Shown: piece after piece, positions 53,382 to 61,589 of the stretch
Layout: every line of letters begins with the position of its first letter
How positions within the stretch are numbered: the first letter of the stretch is position 1
Assembly: GCA_038131165.1 (NCBI GenBank)
Contig: JAYPOZ010000001.1
Span: forward strand, 1 to 64,000
Direction of reading: 5' to 3'
From: UBA6544 sp038131165
GTDB taxonomy: Bacteria > Pseudomonadota > Alphaproteobacteria > UBA8366
Length of the DNA: 64,000 nt
The notes under the pieces: generated by a model
Database searches by the model: none
Told to the model about the DNA's origin: nothing
The model's input: the letters and a program-made list of their open reading frames with translations, nothing else
Program-made: the position numbers and the translations under genes

Positions 53382-54179
53382 ATGGATGAGTACGGACTGA
53401 AGGGAAAGACCGCCGTGGTCTCGGGCGGCGGCGCGTTCGACGACGGGATCGGCAACGGCCGCGCCGCGGCGATCCTGCTGGCGCGGGCCGGGGCCAATGT
53501 CGTCGTCGTCGACCGGAAGCTGGAAGCCGCCGAGCGGACCGTCGCCATGATCAAGGACGAAGGCAACGAGGCGAGCGCACTCGCCTGCAACGTCATCGAC
53601 GCGGCCGACTGCAAGGCGATGGCGGAGGCCGTGGTGGAGAAGTACGGCCGCTTCGACGTGCTCGACAACAATGTCGGCATCGGCAGCCGCGGCAGCGTCG
53701 TGGACGAACCGCTGGAGACCTACCGAAATGTCATGCAGGTCAATGTGGAGAGCATGTTCCTGGTCTCGAAATACGCGATCCCGGCGATGATCAAATCGGC
53801 GGGCGGCGGTGCCATCGTCAACATCTCCTCGATCTCGGCGTTGCGGCCGCGCGGCCTCACCACTTACACCGTCTCGAAAGGTGCCGTGATCGCCTTGAGC
53901 AAGGCCATGGCCATCGACCATGGACCGGACGGCATCCGCGTCAATTGCATCGCGCCGGGCCCCGTCTATACGCCGATGGTATACGGCCGGGGCATGAGCG
54001 ATGCCGCCCGCGCAGCGCGGAAGAAGGCATCCATTCTTGGCATCGAAGGCGAAGGCTGGGATATCGGCCAAGGCGTGCGCTTCCTGCTCTCGGAGCAAGC
54101 GCGCTTCATCACCGGACAGACGCTCGTCATCGACGGCGGCGCCACTCTCAGGGGTCCCGAGCGGGATTCCGCAGGCTAA
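53382..54179 (+). CDS. SDR family oxidoreductase
   Basis: 265 residues with AGGAG before the ATG. Rossmann entry SGGGAFDDGIGNGRAAAILL, a DNNVGIG segment where NNAG is usual, catalytic Ser in NISSISAL and YTVSK. C-terminal FITGQTLVIDGG is typical of FabG-like SDRs. The variant N-terminal glycine motif has an insertion (FDD). NAD(P)-dependent alcohol/ketone conversion in the acyl-CoA pathway is likely. Confidence 0.88.
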   Translation: MDEYGLKGKTAVVSGGGAFDDGIGNGRAAAILLARAGANVVVVDRKLEAAERTVAMIKDEGNEASALACNVIDAADCKAMAEAVVEKYGRFDVLDNNVGIGSRGSVVDEPLETYRNVMQVNVESMFLVSKYAIPAMIKSAGGGAIVNISSISALRPRGLTTYTVSKGAVIALSKAMAIDHGPDGIRVNCIAPGPVYTPMVYGRGMSDAARAARKKASILGIEGEGWDIGQGVRFLLSEQARFITGQTLVIDGGATLRGPERDSAG

Positions 54180-54197
54180 CAAAAGGAAACGAAAGAC

Positions 54198-54998
54198 ATG
54201 AGCGAAGAAAACCTGGACGATCTCGTCCACTACCGAGTCGAAGACGAGATTGCGATCATCAGCCTCAACCGTCCGCGCAAGCTGAACGCGTTCAGCGACG
54301 AATTGGTCTTCGCGCTCGGCGAGGCGCTGAACCGCTTCGACACCGACGACGGGGCCAATGTCGCGATCATTCACGGCAACGGCCGGGCCTTCTCCTCTGG
54401 CGCCGACGTGCATCAGCGCCAATTACGCTCGCGCGAGGAATTCCTCAAGCTCGGCGGCCCGCAGGCGCGCGGCTCCAACTCGGGCGATCTGTTCATCAGA
54501 GCGGTCAACTGGAAGCCGGTCATCACCGCGCCGCACGGCTACGTTCTGGGGCTCGCCTTCGGCATCATCCTGGAGAGCGACCTCATCGTTGCCGAGGAAG
54601 GCACCCAGATTCAGCTGACCGAAACCTCGCGCGGCCTCGGCGGCTCGAAATACTGGAGCCTCATGCAATACCGGGGGGCGACCACCTTCGCCACCGAGAT
54701 CGCCCTCACCGGGCGTTTCTTCAGCGCCGAGGAGGGCCATGCCGCGGGCATCATCGACCGCATCGCGCCGAAGGGGAAATACCTGGAGGTCGCCAAGGAG
54801 CTGGCGCAACAAGTCAACGCCAATCCCCCGCTCTCCGTCCGCGCCACAGTGCGCACCCGCCGTCTCAAGATGGAGCAGGTCGGCCGTGAGGCGCAGGCGC
54901 AGCTCAACGCGCTGAAGCTGTTCCTCACGGAAGATTTCCACGAGGCGGCAAAATCCTTCGCGGAGAAGCGCAAGCCGAATAAGTTCAAGGGCAAATAG
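54198..54998 (+). CDS. Enoyl-CoA hydratase/isomerase family protein lacking the first catalytic Glu
   Basis: 266 residues. Crotonase marks: ISLNRPRKLNAFSDEL, GRAFSSGADVHQRQL and TETSRGLGGSKYW (second Glu). In the segment LGLAFGIILESDLIVA the position of the first glutamate is Gly/Ile, so simple hydratase chemistry is doubtful; other crotonase reactions are possible. 18 nt after the SDR, with AAGGAAA upstream. Confidence 0.86.
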   Translation: MSEENLDDLVHYRVEDEIAIISLNRPRKLNAFSDELVFALGEALNRFDTDDGANVAIIHGNGRAFSSGADVHQRQLRSREEFLKLGGPQARGSNSGDLFIRAVNWKPVITAPHGYVLGLAFGIILESDLIVAEEGTQIQLTETSRGLGGSKYWSLMQYRGATTFATEIALTGRFFSAEEGHAAGIIDRIAPKGKYLEVAKELAQQVNANPPLSVRATVRTRRLKMEQVGREAQAQLNALKLFLTEDFHEAAKSFAEKRKPNKFKGK

Positions 54999-55024
54999 AG
55001 GGATCCGGAAGAAGGAGCGACAGC

Positions 55025-55594
55025 ATGAGCGAAAATTACAGCGTCCAAGATTATGTCGACGACCTGCGCGCCACGGTCGCCGCGGCCGAGAACGAGTCGG
55101 AAATCCTGAGCAAGGTCCGTCCCCTGGCACAGAAACTGGTCAATAACCGGGACGCCTGGATCAAGCCCGAGCACTATCAGGTCAACGACGAGCGCGGCTC
55201 CAGCCTCTATATCCTGCACGAGGAAGAGGATCACACCCTGATGGTCTTCGCGGCCTGTTTCCGTCCGGGCCGGGTCACGCCCGTCCACGATCACGGCACC
55301 TGGGCCGTGGTCGCCGGGGTCGACGGCGAAGAAAAAAACACGATCTACAAGCGGATCGACGACGGTTCGAAACCCGGCTACGGCGAAATCCAGCTGCGGG
55401 GCGACAAGGTCGTGCGCCAGGGCGATGCCATCGGCATGCCGAGCGGGACCTTCCATACCGTCTCGAACGAAAGCGACGCGGTGTCGGTCTCGCTTCACAC
55501 CTACGGCATGAACACCAACCACACGGTGCGCTGCCAGATCGATCCGGAGACCGGCAAGGTCGAGGAGTTCAAGATTCCGCTCCGCGCGGGCTGA
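55025..55594 (+). CDS. Cysteine dioxygenase type I-like cupin
   Basis: 189 residues with GAAGGAG before the ATG. Cupin iron site: PVHDHGTWAVVAGVDG (HxH) and SLHTYG (third His), typical of CDO/3-mercaptopropionate dioxygenase relatives. Oxidises a thiol or related small acid with O2. Last gene of the plus-strand set before a repeat. Confidence 0.85.
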   Translation: MSENYSVQDYVDDLRATVAAAENESEILSKVRPLAQKLVNNRDAWIKPEHYQVNDERGSSLYILHEEEDHTLMVFAACFRPGRVTPVHDHGTWAVVAGVDGEEKNTIYKRIDDGSKPGYGEIQLRGDKVVRQGDAIGMPSGTFHTVSNESDAVSVSLHTYGMNTNHTVRCQIDPETGKVEEFKIPLRAG

Positions 55595-55636
55595 TCTCTC
55601 ACTCACAAGGGGAGAGTGGGCGACGGCGCCGTTTAT

Positions 55637-55805
55637 ACCGGTCCCTCACCCTCCCATCGCTGCGCGACGGGCCCCTCCCTCTCCCGCTTGCGGGAGAGGG
55701 ATTCACTATTCTTCTCTATTCCGCTTTTCCCGCTCACCTCTTGCGGGAGAGGGGCCATCTCCTCTTCTCCCTCTCCCGCTTGCGGGAGAGGGCCGGGGTG
55801 AGGGC
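55637..55805. repeat. Dispersed palindromic repeat cluster, CCCTCTCCCGCTTGCGGGAG type
   Basis: Two copies of CCCTCTCCCGCTTGCGGGAG and one partial copy within 170 nt, ending in GGCCGGGGTGAGGGC, which complements the CCCTCACCCTCCC at the left. The outer arms form one large imperfect palindrome between convergent genes; it may end transcription from both sides. Confidence 0.8.
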
Positions 55806-55823
55806 TCGGACGGCGGCAGAGCG

Positions 55824-56729
55824 CTATTCCGCCGCCTGTTTGCGCTTTGCCAGATAGTCGCGGGCGAAGCCGAGGTATTCTTCCTCGCGGTCCCGCAACG
55901 CGGGCAGACCGACAAGATCGGTGAAGGCCTGGAAATCGACCATGTCCGGATGGGCCGCCTTGCTGGTGCCGTCGCGCTTGAGTGCACCGTAGGCCTTTTG
56001 CATCGCCTTGGTGATCGCGAAGAGTCCCGTGACCGGCCACACGGCGCCGGCGAAACCGATCTCCTGCAGCTCGTCCGCCGTCAGCAGCGGGGTATTGCCG
56101 AAATCCGCCATATTGGCGATATGCGGCGCGTCGATCTCGGCGCAGATCCGGCGCATGGAGGCAATGTCCGGCGGCGCTTCGACAAAGACGATATCGGCGC
56201 CGATTTCGGCGAACATCTGCGCCCGTTCGATCGCCGCGTCGATCCCGTGCACCGCAAGCGCATCCGTCCGTCCCATGATCGCAAAATCGGGATCGATGCG
56301 CGTATCCAATGCCGCCTTGAGCTTGTCCAAATAATCGCCGATCTCGACCACCGCCTTGCCGGGCATGTGACCGCAGCGCTTGGGGAACACCTGGTCTTCG
56401 ATAAACATGGCCGACACGCCCGCCTTCTCGAAGGCGCGCACGGTCCGAGCCACATTGGTGACGTTGCCAAAACCGGTATCGCCGTCCACGAATACCGGTA
56501 TCTCGACGGCGTCGCAGATGCGGCCGTAATGTGTCGCGAGTTCGCTCATCGTGAGCTGCGAGCTGTCGGGCTCCCCCAACAGCACGCCCGTCGTCGCGAA
56601 CCCGCCGACGACCAAGGCGTCGAATCCGGCATTCGCGGCGATCCGTGCCGACAGCGCGTCGTGCGCGCCCGGCATCATGAGCAGCTCCGGCGCCGAAATC
56701 AGCTGTTTGAACCGCGTCGTCTTCCGCAT
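55824..56729 (-). CDS. Isocitrate lyase/PEP mutase family protein
   Basis: 301 residues from MRKTTRFKQLISAPELLMMP. Metal Asp motif VFVDGDTGFGN, active-site FPKRCGHMPGK with the catalytic Cys of isocitrate-lyase-type enzymes, and FVEAPP. Lyase on a 2-methylisocitrate- or oxaloacetate-like acid is likely. It follows the leuCD-like pair on the same strand by 19 nt, suggesting a shared pathway for branched or methylated dicarboxylic acids. Confidence 0.88.
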   Translation of the reverse strand: MRKTTRFKQLISAPELLMMPGAHDALSARIAANAGFDALVVGGFATTGVLLGEPDSSQLTMSELATHYGRICDAVEIPVFVDGDTGFGNVTNVARTVRAFEKAGVSAMFIEDQVFPKRCGHMPGKAVVEIGDYLDKLKAALDTRIDPDFAIMGRTDALAVHGIDAAIERAQMFAEIGADIVFVEAPPDIASMRRICAEIDAPHIANMADFGNTPLLTADELQEIGFAGAVWPVTGLFAITKAMQKAYGALKRDGTSKAAHPDMVDFQAFTDLVGLPALRDREEEYLGFARDYLAKRKQAAE

Positions 56730-56748
56730 CGGATCGACCTTCCCTGGT

Positions 56749-57402
56749 TTAGGCGCTGCCGCTTCCACCCAAGGCGAAGCGGGTGTTGTAGAGCCACGGC
56801 TTCTCCGCCGCCCGCGCCTTCTGGAAGGCGCTGATCTCCTCCTCGTAGACGAGCGTCGCGCCGATATCGTCGAGTCCGGACAGCAGGGCTTCCCGGCCCG
56901 GTGCATCGACGGTAAAGGCGTATTCGTTCCCCGTCGGCGAGACGATCTTGAGGGCCTCCAGGTCCACCGTCATCGGGTTGGCGCCATTCGCGGCCTCCAC
57001 ATCACGCATCAGGCTCTCCTGCGTGGCCTCGTCGACCTTCGCGGGCAGGACGCCGTTCTTGAAGCAATTGCCGTAGAAAATATCGCCAAAGCTGGGGGCG
57101 ACGACGCAACGGATGCCGGCATAGAGCAACGCCCAGACCGCGTGCTCGCGCGACGAGCCGCAGCCGAAGTTTCGGCCGGCGACGATGATCCCGGTGTCCT
57201 TGTATTGCGGTTGGCCGAGCACGAAATCCGCGACCGGCGCGCCGCTCGGATCGAACCGCCATTCGTAGAACAGATAGTCGGCGAGCCCGCGCATATCGAT
57301 GCCGACATTCTTCATCGCCACTGCCGGAATGATCGCATCCGTGTCGACGTTGTCGTTCCGCATCGGCGCCGCCGTCGCGGTCAGTTTGGTGAATTTTTCC
57401 AT
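56749..57402 (-). CDS. leuD: 3-isopropylmalate dehydratase small subunit (LeuD type)
   Basis: 217 residues from MEKFTKLTATAAPMRNDNVD. Swivel-domain marks: NVDTDAIIPA, AGRNFGCGSSREHAVWALL and GIRCVVAPSFGDIFYGNCFK. Partner of the large subunit whose stop lies 4 nt upstream. Could be LeuD proper or a paralogous (R)-2-methylmalate-type hydro-lyase subunit. Confidence 0.88.
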   Translation of the reverse strand: MEKFTKLTATAAPMRNDNVDTDAIIPAVAMKNVGIDMRGLADYLFYEWRFDPSGAPVADFVLGQPQYKDTGIIVAGRNFGCGSSREHAVWALLYAGIRCVVAPSFGDIFYGNCFKNGVLPAKVDEATQESLMRDVEAANGANPMTVDLEALKIVSPTGNEYAFTVDAPGREALLSGLDDIGATLVYEEEISAFQKARAAEKPWLYNTRFALGGSGSA

Positions 57403-57406
57403 GGCT

Positions 57407-58804
57407 TCACATCTTCCTGACGTCGACGATCTTGCCGCTGACCGCCGCGGCCGCCGCCATCGCGGGGCTGGCGAGATGGGTCCGGGCACCCGGTCCCTGC
57501 CGGTTTTCGAAATTGCGGTTCGACGTCGAGACGCAGCGCGTCGATGGCGCCACCAGATCGTCGCCGAGGGCACAGCACAGCGAGCACGCCGATTCATGCC
57601 ATTCGAACCCCGCATCGAGAAAGACACGGTCGAGCCCTTCCGCCTCCGCCGCCCGCTTGATGGAGGCCGACCCGGGGACGACCATGGCTTGCACGCCCGC
57701 CGCCACATGACGGCCCTTGGCGACCGCGGCCGCGGCCCGCAAATCCTCGATCCGGCTGTTGGTGCAGGACCCGATGAAGACCCGGTCGATGGCCAGGCCT
57801 TCCATCGGCGTGCCGGGGGTCAGGCCCATATAGCCGAGGGCGCGCTCCTTATAAGCGCGGCGCTCCGTATCGCCGATCTCGGCAGGGTCGGGCACCGCGC
57901 CGGTAACGGCAATGGCATCTTCCGGGCTGGTCCCCCAGGTGACGGTCGGCGCGATGTCGTTCCCGTCGATTTCGACCTCTTTGTCGAAGACCGCGTCCGC
58001 ATCGGAATACAGCGTGCGCCAATGCGCGACCGCCGCCTCCCACTCGTCGCCCTGGGGCGCAAAAGGCCGCCCCGCGATATAGTCGATGGTCGCCTGATCG
58101 GGCGCCACCATCCCGGTCCGGGCCCCCAATTCGATCGACATATTGCACAAGGTCAGGCGCGCTTCGACGGGCAGAGCCTGCACCGCTTCGCCCGCGTATT
58201 CCACCGCGTGGCCGACGCCGCCCGCCGCGCCGACCGTGCCGATGATGTGCAGGATCAGGTCCTTCGCCGTGACGCCCGTCCCAAGCCGGCCGGAGACGGT
58301 CACCCGCATCCGCTTCGGCTTGACCAATTTCAGGGTCTGGGTCGCCATGATGTGCTCGACATCGCTGGTGCCGACGCCGATGGAGAGCGCCCCGATCCCG
58401 CCGACGGTGCAGGTATGACTATCCCCGCAGGCCAGTGTCACGCCCGGCAGGGCGATACCGAGTTCCGGCGAGATGACGTGGACGATCCCTTGCTGGGCGT
58501 CGGTCAGATCGAAATTCCGCACCCCCGCCTGCCCGGTCCCGGCGCGGTGGGCCTTGAGGAAGACGGCCCCCTGCGCCAGCGTGTTCTCGTCCCGTCCCGG
58601 CGTCGTCGCGACGACGTGATCTTCCGTCGCCGCGGTCAATTCCGGATTGCGGAGTTTCCGGCCCGCCGCCTGCAGGCTTGCGAAGGCCTGCGGTGCTGTC
58701 AGGTCGTGAAGGATATGCCGGTCGATATGCAACAACGTCTTGCCGTCCGGCAGAAGACGGATCGCATGATCGTCCCAAATCTTATCGAAGAGTGTTTTTC
58801 CCAT
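57407..58804 (-). CDS. leuC: 3-isopropylmalate dehydratase large subunit (LeuC type)
   Basis: 465 residues from MGKTLFDKIWDDHAIRLLPD. Cluster cysteines in FIGSCTNSR and SACSLC; ACGDSHTCTVGGIGALSIGV is the usual aconitase-family segment. SLCCALGDD in place of the usual CSMCLAMNPD shows a divergent paralogue. With leuD-like and PEP-mutase genes downstream it may act in leucine synthesis or in a methylmalate/citramalate-type degradation. Confidence 0.88.
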   Translation of the reverse strand: MGKTLFDKIWDDHAIRLLPDGKTLLHIDRHILHDLTAPQAFASLQAAGRKLRNPELTAATEDHVVATTPGRDENTLAQGAVFLKAHRAGTGQAGVRNFDLTDAQQGIVHVISPELGIALPGVTLACGDSHTCTVGGIGALSIGVGTSDVEHIMATQTLKLVKPKRMRVTVSGRLGTGVTAKDLILHIIGTVGAAGGVGHAVEYAGEAVQALPVEARLTLCNMSIELGARTGMVAPDQATIDYIAGRPFAPQGDEWEAAVAHWRTLYSDADAVFDKEVEIDGNDIAPTVTWGTSPEDAIAVTGAVPDPAEIGDTERRAYKERALGYMGLTPGTPMEGLAIDRVFIGSCTNSRIEDLRAAAAVAKGRHVAAGVQAMVVPGSASIKRAAEAEGLDRVFLDAGFEWHESACSLCCALGDDLVAPSTRCVSTSNRNFENRQGPGARTHLASPAMAAAAAVSGKIVDVRKM

Positions 58805-58894
58805 GATAATCGAGCATATGGCGGAACGCCCGAGCGGCAAGCTCCGCCCGCACCCGATTTTTGCGACCGGGGGCCGCCGCCGGCGCGGGGGAAT

Positions 58895-60076
58895 TTAGAC
58901 AACCGGCAGTTCGGGCAAGGCTCTGCGGCTCAACAGCTCCGCCCCGCCCTCGCGGATGACGATATCCTCCTCGTGCACCATCATCTTGCCGGGCGCGTAG
59001 GTCATGCCCGGCTCGAGCGTGATCACCATCCCCGGCACCAATTCGGTCTCGTCCCACGACGTGTTGGAAGGCCATTCGGTGAGCTGGCTGCCGAGCCCGT
59101 GTCCCAAGCGGCCGACATCGTTGCCGAGGGCACCGCCCTTCGCCAGCACGCCGTTCATTGCCTGGAACAGATCGGCGCAGGTCGCCCCCGGCCGCGCCGC
59201 GGCGAGCCCCGCCTCCGTCGCCGCATAGACCACGTCATAGGCGCGGCGGCTGGCATCGTCGGCGTGGCCGATGGCGAAATTACGGTCGAAATCGCTAAAA
59301 TAGCCGTCGAAGACCGACCCGGTATCGAGCATCAGCACGTCGCCCGCGGCGAGCGCCCGCGTCGTCGGCGGCGAAATGATATCGCCGTAGCCGCCGGGTC
59401 CGGCGCCGCCCACCAGATACGGCACGTCATCCGCCCCCGCCCGCAAGGCCTCGACCCGGAAGCGGCGGAACACCTCGACCTCGGTCATTCCCGCGGCCAG
59501 CCAGTCCGGCATGCCCTCGAAGACGCCGGAGACGATCCCGCAGATATGGGCGATCTTCGCGATCTCGGCCTCCGACTTCACAATACGCAATTGCCGCAGG
59601 ATCGGCGTCGCATCTGCGATGCCCAAGCCAAGGGTGCGGGTCAGCCGCTCGAAATCCATCAACGGCATGCGCAGATGCGTCTCCGGCCCCATCGCCAGGC
59701 CGAAGGTCGTCCCCGACCCCGCCACTTCCCGCAGAGTGTCCGCCAGCAGCGTCACGCCGTCGTCTTCCGGATCGGGCGCCGACCAGGTCCGGATGTCCTC
59801 GATCCACGTCGCCGCCATGCAATCCGCGCCGATGGCGGGAATGATGGCGACCGGCCTGCCCTGTGCCGGAATGACCATGAACCAGGGCCGCGTCGGCGAC
59901 TGCCAGAACGGCGTGAGAAAGCCCGAGAAGTAACGGAGTTCCGCCTCGGTGGTGAGCAGGATCGCCGACATCTCCGCTTCCGCCATCGCGGCCTGGGCCC
60001 TGACGCAGCGAACCGCAAACTCGGCGGCGGGAAAGCCCCGCCCGGGCGGCGACATGCGCCCTTCCGCATCCGTCAT
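58895..60076 (-). CDS. M24 family metallopeptidase (Xaa-Pro peptidase-like)
   Basis: 393 residues from MTDAEGRMSPPGRGFPAAEF; GGGGG lies just before this ATG. Creatinase N-domain (~1-150) then the pita-bread domain with metal ligands LMLDTGSVFDGYFSDFDRNF (two Asp), GHGLG (His), ITLEPGM (Glu) and HEEDIVI (Glu). Family also includes ectoine hydrolase and creatinase. Divergent from the succinate-dehydrogenase-like operon. Confidence 0.88.
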   Translation of the reverse strand: MTDAEGRMSPPGRGFPAAEFAVRCVRAQAAMAEAEMSAILLTTEAELRYFSGFLTPFWQSPTRPWFMVIPAQGRPVAIIPAIGADCMAATWIEDIRTWSAPDPEDDGVTLLADTLREVAGSGTTFGLAMGPETHLRMPLMDFERLTRTLGLGIADATPILRQLRIVKSEAEIAKIAHICGIVSGVFEGMPDWLAAGMTEVEVFRRFRVEALRAGADDVPYLVGGAGPGGYGDIISPPTTRALAAGDVLMLDTGSVFDGYFSDFDRNFAIGHADDASRRAYDVVYAATEAGLAAARPGATCADLFQAMNGVLAKGGALGNDVGRLGHGLGSQLTEWPSNTSWDETELVPGMVITLEPGMTYAPGKMMVHEEDIVIREGGAELLSRRALPELPVV

Positions 60077-60123
60077 CAAAACCCCCTGTCCATTTCCGTC
60101 CCCGGCACCATAATACATTCACC

Positions 60124-60885
60124 ATGACAGCCGTATCGAATACCGAAAGCATCCAGCAATCCGAAGGCTTGGGCGACCTCACCGTCGAGATTTGGCGGGG
60201 CGAGGCGGAAGGCGCCTTCGAGAGCTATACCGTGCCGCACCAGACGAGCCAAACGATCCTGGACGTCGTCACCTATGTTCAGCGAAAGCTCGATCCGTCC
60301 CTCTCCTACCGCTTTGCCTGCCGGGTCGGCATGTGCGGCTCCTGCGCGATGACGGTCAACGGATCGCCGCGCTGGACCTGCCGCACCCATGTCTCGGAAG
60401 TGCTGGAGGACGGCAACCGGGTGCGGATCGGACCGCTCCGCAACCTGCCGGTGATCAAGGACCTGGCCACCGACATGACAGAGTTCTTCGACAAATGGGC
60501 GAAGGCGGGCGGCCAGTTCCGCCCCTCGAACCCGAAGGCGCTGGAGTTCGCGGAAGTCTCCCCCAACAGCAAGGAACGCCGCGAGGCCGACGCCGGGGTG
60601 GAATGCATCGGCTGCGGCGTCTGTTATGCCGCCTGCGACGTGGTCGGCTGGAACAAGGATTATCTCGGCCCCGCCGCCCTCAACCGGGCCTGGACCCTGG
60701 TCAACGACGTGCGCGACGCGGAGCGGGACGCGCATATCGCCGCCGTCGCCGTCGACGCGGGCTGCCACGCCTGCCACACCCACGGCAATTGCGCCAACCA
60801 CTGCCCGAAGGGTATCAACCCCACCGCATCCATCGCGGGCCTCAAGCGGGCGGCCTTCGGCGCCGCGTTGCGGGGCAAGCTGTGA
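60124..60885 (+). CDS. Succinate dehydrogenase/fumarate reductase iron-sulfur subunit
   Basis: 253 residues. [2Fe-2S] ligands in FACRVGMCGSCAMTVNG and CRTHV; [4Fe-4S]/[3Fe-4S] ligands in ECIGCGVCYAACDVV and CHACHTHGNCANHCPKGI. Electron carrier between the flavoprotein (61590-63326) and the membrane anchors. Stop overlaps the next start (GTGA). Confidence 0.92.
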   Translation: MTAVSNTESIQQSEGLGDLTVEIWRGEAEGAFESYTVPHQTSQTILDVVTYVQRKLDPSLSYRFACRVGMCGSCAMTVNGSPRWTCRTHVSEVLEDGNRVRIGPLRNLPVIKDLATDMTEFFDKWAKAGGQFRPSNPKALEFAEVSPNSKERREADAGVECIGCGVCYAACDVVGWNKDYLGPAALNRAWTLVNDVRDAERDAHIAAVAVDAGCHACHTHGNCANHCPKGINPTASIAGLKRAAFGAALRGKL

Positions 60886-61232
60886 GCGGTCGGGCGGCAG
60901 GCGGGCGGCGCGAGGTCTGGCTGTTCGTGCTGCAGCGCCTCTCGGCCATGGTGCTGGCCCCGCTGGTCATCGTCCATTTGGTGACCATGATCTACGCCAT
61001 CCAGGACGGCCTGACGGCCGCGGAAATTCTCAGCCGCACCAGAGGCAGTTACGTTTGGGGGACCGTCTACGGCGCCTTCGTCGCCGCCGCCGCCGTGCAC
61101 GCCGCCATCGGATTGCGGACGATTGTGGGCGAGATGACGCCGCTGCGCGGCGTCGGGCGGGACCTGCTGGCGCTCTGTTTTTGCGGCGCGATTCTGGCGC
61201 TCGGCTTCCGCGCCGTCGGAGCAGTGATATGA
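60882..61232 (+). CDS. Succinate dehydrogenase-like membrane anchor 1
   Basis: 116 residues, GTG start overlapping the upstream stop (GTGA). Three membrane helices; heme-ligand candidates in LVIVHLVTMIYAIQ and AVHAAIGLRTIVGEM. N-terminus LFVLQRLSAMVLAPLVIVHL resembles the Arg-Ser quinone-site helix of SdhC/D. It overlaps the next gene as ATGA. Confidence 0.78.
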   Translation: MSGRAAGGRREVWLFVLQRLSAMVLAPLVIVHLVTMIYAIQDGLTAAEILSRTRGSYVWGTVYGAFVAAAAVHAAIGLRTIVGEMTPLRGVGRDLLALCFCGAILALGFRAVGAVI

Positions 61233-61576
61233 GCGCTCCGGTGACCACGCGAAACCATCCCTCGTACTGGGCCTTTATCGTGCACCGGGCGTCCGGCCTG
61301 GCGCTCGCCTGCTTCCTGCCGGTGCATCTCTACGTGATCGGACTCGCCATCGAAGGCGAAGCGCGGCTCGACGGATTCCTGAGCTGGGCCGAGACTCTGC
61401 CGGTCAAACTGGCGGAGACCGGGCTGGTGGTGCTCCTGGCCGCGCATATGGCGGGCGGGTTGCGGCTGCTGGCGGTCGAGTTCCTGCCGTGGCGCGACAG
61501 CCAGAAGACCTTCATCGCCATTGCCGGCGGCATTGCCGTCGCCTTCGGCCTGTTGTTTCTCCTGAGAGCAATCTGA
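61229..61576 (+). CDS. Succinate dehydrogenase-like membrane anchor 2
   Basis: 115 residues. SYWAFIVHRASGLALACFLP holds the SdhC-type HR-x-SG motif, LPVHLYVIGL and AAHMAGGLRLLAVEF hold further heme-ligand histidines. Three membrane helices. Paired with the preceding anchor and 13 nt upstream of the flavoprotein gene. Confidence 0.82.
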   Translation: MSAPVTTRNHPSYWAFIVHRASGLALACFLPVHLYVIGLAIEGEARLDGFLSWAETLPVKLAETGLVVLLAAHMAGGLRLLAVEFLPWRDSQKTFIAIAGGIAVAFGLLFLLRAI

Positions 61577-61589
61577 GCGGGGCTGGGAC

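Noticed and set aside
53236..55805. CRISPR-like array from repeated CCCTCTCCC units
   Set aside because: Units are palindromic, irregularly spaced and without unique spacers of constant length.
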